A stretch of 5,926 bases of DNA. It comes from an uncultured Oscillospiraceae bacterium (lineage in GTDB: Bacteria; Bacillota; Clostridia; Oscillospirales; Oscillospiraceae). The stretch is taken from positions 1 through 5,926 of the forward strand of contig CAAEDD010000167.1 in the NCBI GenBank assembly GCA_900754515.1, given 5' to 3'. Both the position numbers and the translations under genes were made by a program. The notes below the pieces were generated by a model that did not search any database, was not told the DNA's origin, and saw only the letters and a program-made list of their open reading frames with translations. Shown piece by piece: positions 4,716 through 5,926 of the stretch (positions are counted from its first letter, which is position 1; each line of letters begins with the position of its first letter).

Positions 4716-5057
4716 ATGGATCTGGTCAAAGTTCTCAGTGAGAAGTACATGAAGAGCGAGCTGCCTGAGATGAATGTGGGCGACACTGTCCGTGTTCAGG
4801 TTCTGGTCAAGGAAGGCAACCGTGAGCGCACCCAGGCTTTTGAGGGCACCATCATTGCCAAGAAGCATGGCGGCATCAACGAGACCATCACCGTCCGCCG
4901 TATTTCCTACGGTGTAGGCTGCGAGAAGGTCTTCCCCGTGCATTCTCCCTCCATCGTCTCCGTCACCACCGTCCGCAAGGGCAAGGTTCGCAGGGCCAAG
5001 CTCTACTATCTGCGCGACCGCGTGGGCAAGAAGGCAAAGGTCAAGGAGCGCATCTGA
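4716..5057 (+). CDS. rplS: 50S ribosomal protein L19
   Basis: This 113-residue protein matches bacterial L19 along its whole length. It has an acidic/hydrophobic N-terminus, then the SH3-like barrel core with VGDTVRVQVLVKEGNRERTQ, FEGTIIAKKHGGINETITVR, RISYGVGCEKVFPVHSPSI, and the basic C-terminal RRAKLYYLRDRVGKKAKVKE. L19 sits at the 30S-50S interface of the large subunit and helps form an intersubunit bridge. The usual length is about 110-120 residues. Its codons favour CGC/CGT, AAG, ATC and GTC, in contrast to the AGG- and ATA-rich radical SAM gene just upstream, as expected for very high expression. It has its own promoter, leader and terminator. Neighbours often found next to rplS in Firmicutes (trmD upstream, lepB and ylqF downstream) are not seen here. 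Confidence 0.97.
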   Translation: MDLVKVLSEKYMKSELPEMNVGDTVRVQVLVKEGNRERTQAFEGTIIAKKHGGINETITVRRISYGVGCEKVFPVHSPSIVSVTTVRKGKVRRAKLYYLRDRVGKKAKVKERI

Positions 5058-5060
5058 GTC

Positions 5061-5103
5061 AAAAGTTAAGCGGCATCCCGGATCGGGGTGCCGTTTACTT
5101 TTG
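5061..5103 (+). terminator. Strong intrinsic terminator after rplS
   Basis: Four bases after the stop codon, GCGGCATCCCG (5070-5080) pairs with CGGGGTGCCGTT (5084-5095) around a GAT loop, allowing one G-U pair and one mismatch. AAAAGT (5061-5066) further pairs with ACTTTT (5097-5102). The T-rich 3' arm serves as the release tract. The A-rich left arm means it may also end leftward transcription. Confidence 0.85.
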
Positions 5104-5181
5104 TCCGGCCGGGATATGCCCAGGGCTGAGAGCATAGTATTATGCACAACGGGGATTCGGGCAGCCACTCAAGAGTCGGGT

Positions 5182-5210
5182 TTGCAAATTAATTTGAACT
5201 GTGCTAAAAT
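5182..5210 (+). promoter_or_regulatory. Sigma-A promoter of the membrane protein gene
   Basis: TTGCAA (5182-5187) and TAAAAT (5205-5210) are 17 bases apart, with a TGC extended -10 element (5202-5204). Transcription would start near 5217, giving a leader of about 77 bases. The same -35 hexamer, spacing and extended -10 design is used by rplS about 600 bases upstream. Confidence 0.7.
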
Positions 5211-5222
5211 ATTTCACCGAAG

Positions 5223-5272
5223 AGCGCCGGAGCTTTCGGCCTTCATGGCCGGGCAGCTGAGGGCGCTTATTT
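5223..5272 (+). promoter_or_regulatory. Long hairpin in the leader of the membrane protein gene
   Basis: AGCGCC (5223-5228) pairs with GGCGCT (5262-5267). Inside it, AGCT pairs with AGCT (5231-5234 and 5255-5258) and CGGCC pairs with GGCCG (5237-5241 and 5247-5251) around a 5-base loop. It begins a few bases after the predicted transcription start and is followed by TTATTT (5268-5273). This could be a weak attenuator or an mRNA-stabilising 5' structure. No known riboswitch is recognised. Confidence 0.5.
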
Positions 5273-5293
5273 AAAATCAGGCTGGAGAATAGT

Positions 5294-5926
5294 ATGGAAA
5301 AGAGAAGGGAAAAAAGAACAAGACGAATAAATACGCCGCCATATAAAAACAAGGCTACGCTTATCGTATACCTGATATTGCGCGCTCTTATCATATTTGC
5401 CCTGATACGCGCAGTGCTCAGGGGCAACTATGAGAGCGTATTCCTTTGCGCCCTGTCTCTGGTACTGCTGCTGATGCCCAGTATTTTGCAGCGGAAACTG
5501 GATATTACTCTGCCAAGTACGATGGAGATAATCATTCTTCTGTTCATATTTGCTGCGGAGATCCTGGGAGAGCTGGCCAGTTTTTATGTCCGCGTCCCTA
5601 ACTGGGACACGATGCTGCATACGGTGAACGGCTTCCTCTGCGCTGCCATAGGCTTTGCACTGGTGGACATGATAAACCGCAACGAGCGCTTTTCTTTTGA
5701 GCTCTCTCCGGTATATCTGGCCCTGGTGGCCTTCTGCTTTTCCATGACCGTGGGTGTGCTGTGGGAGTTCTTTGAGTTTGCCGCCGACCGCTTTATCGGT
5801 CTGGATATGCAGAAGGATACAGTGGTAAATGCCATTGGCTCCGTAGCACTGGACCCCAGCATGAGCAACAAGGTCATACATATTAAAGACATTTCCGATG
5901 TTATTATCGTCCATTCTGATGGAAGC
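5294..5926 (+). CDS. Polytopic membrane protein, DUF2238/YjdF-like (3' end beyond window)
   Basis: The frame is open for 211 codons to the end of the window, so the gene is incomplete at its 3' end. A very basic N-terminus (MEKRREKRTRRIN) is followed by about five predicted membrane segments, near residues 22-42, 46-64, 77-98, 108-126 and 137-160. Between and within the last ones are NWDTMLHTVNGFL (D105, H109, G113) and LWEFFEFAADRFIGLDMQK (W157, E158, E161, D165). These resemble the conserved polar residues of DUF2238/YjdF-type membrane proteins, whose function is unknown. After residue about 175 a hydrophilic region begins. The positive N-terminus predicts that end to be cytoplasmic. GGAG (5284-5287) lies six bases before the ATG. 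It is transcribed in the same direction as rplS but from its own promoter beyond a strong terminator. Family assignment is by motif only. Confidence 0.75.
   Translation, partial: MEKRREKRTRRINTPPYKNKATLIVYLILRALIIFALIRAVLRGNYESVFLCALSLVLLLMPSILQRKLDITLPSTMEIIILLFIFAAEILGELASFYVRVPNWDTMLHTVNGFLCAAIGFALVDMINRNERFSFELSPVYLALVAFCFSMTVGVLWEFFEFAADRFIGLDMQKDTVVNAIGSVALDPSMSNKVIHIKDISDVIIVHSDGS

Noticed and set aside
4605..5168. 187-codon minus-strand open frame opposite rplS
   Set aside because: It is entirely antisense to the L19 gene, its leader and terminator, and arises from the biased codon use of a highly expressed gene.
5267..5914. 215-codon minus-strand open frame at the right edge
   Set aside because: It is antisense to the open plus-strand membrane protein frame, which has a promoter, ribosome binding site and coherent membrane segments. 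The minus translation is His/Gln-rich without recognisable motifs.

Overview
The window joins a mosaic accessory region (about 1-1955) to conserved chromosomal genes (about 2085-5926) of a Gram-positive anaerobe. A Firmicutes host of the class Clostridia, probably near the Oscillospiraceae, is inferred from four things: the tandem B12-type radical SAM and DUF2344 genes, strong AGGAGG-like ribosome binding sites, extended -10 promoters, and a conjugative-element-like segment typical of gut Clostridia. No 16S or other decisive marker is present, so the assignment is tentative.

Accessory part. Bases 1-560 are GC-rich beyond the first 60 bases, contain no convincing gene, and are packed with inverted repeats. 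They resemble the non-coding mobilisation (oriT-type) leader of Tn1549-like integrative elements. Bases 561-1569 are AT-rich and carry two divergent genes: a small XRE-type repressor on the minus strand and a coiled-coil lipoprotein on the plus strand. A perfect 16-bp palindrome lies between them and overlaps the -35 box of the lipoprotein promoter. The lipoprotein gene is broken by a one-base frameshift in a T6 tract; removing one T restores a 199-residue protein. On the minus strand, 1584-1955 is the 3' end of an SPP1-type phage portal gene, cut off from its first three quarters.

Core part. A B12-binding-like radical SAM protein (TIGR03960-like) overlaps by 8 bases the gene for its usual partner, a DUF2344/TIGR03936 protein. 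The two are probably co-translated. Their biochemical role is not established. Next comes rplS (ribosomal protein L19) with its own strong promoter, a structured 5' leader that may be an L19 autoregulatory leader, and a strong intrinsic terminator. The last gene starts at 5294 and runs off the window. It encodes a polytopic membrane protein of the DUF2238/YjdF type, with its own extended -10 promoter and a long hairpin in its leader.

No defence system, CRISPR array, tRNA, rRNA or intact transposase is visible. The most notable points are the palindromic operator architecture, the frameshifted lipoprotein, the inverted-repeat-dense mobilisation-like segment, the phage remnant at the island boundary, and the second cysteine triad at the C-terminus of the radical SAM protein.
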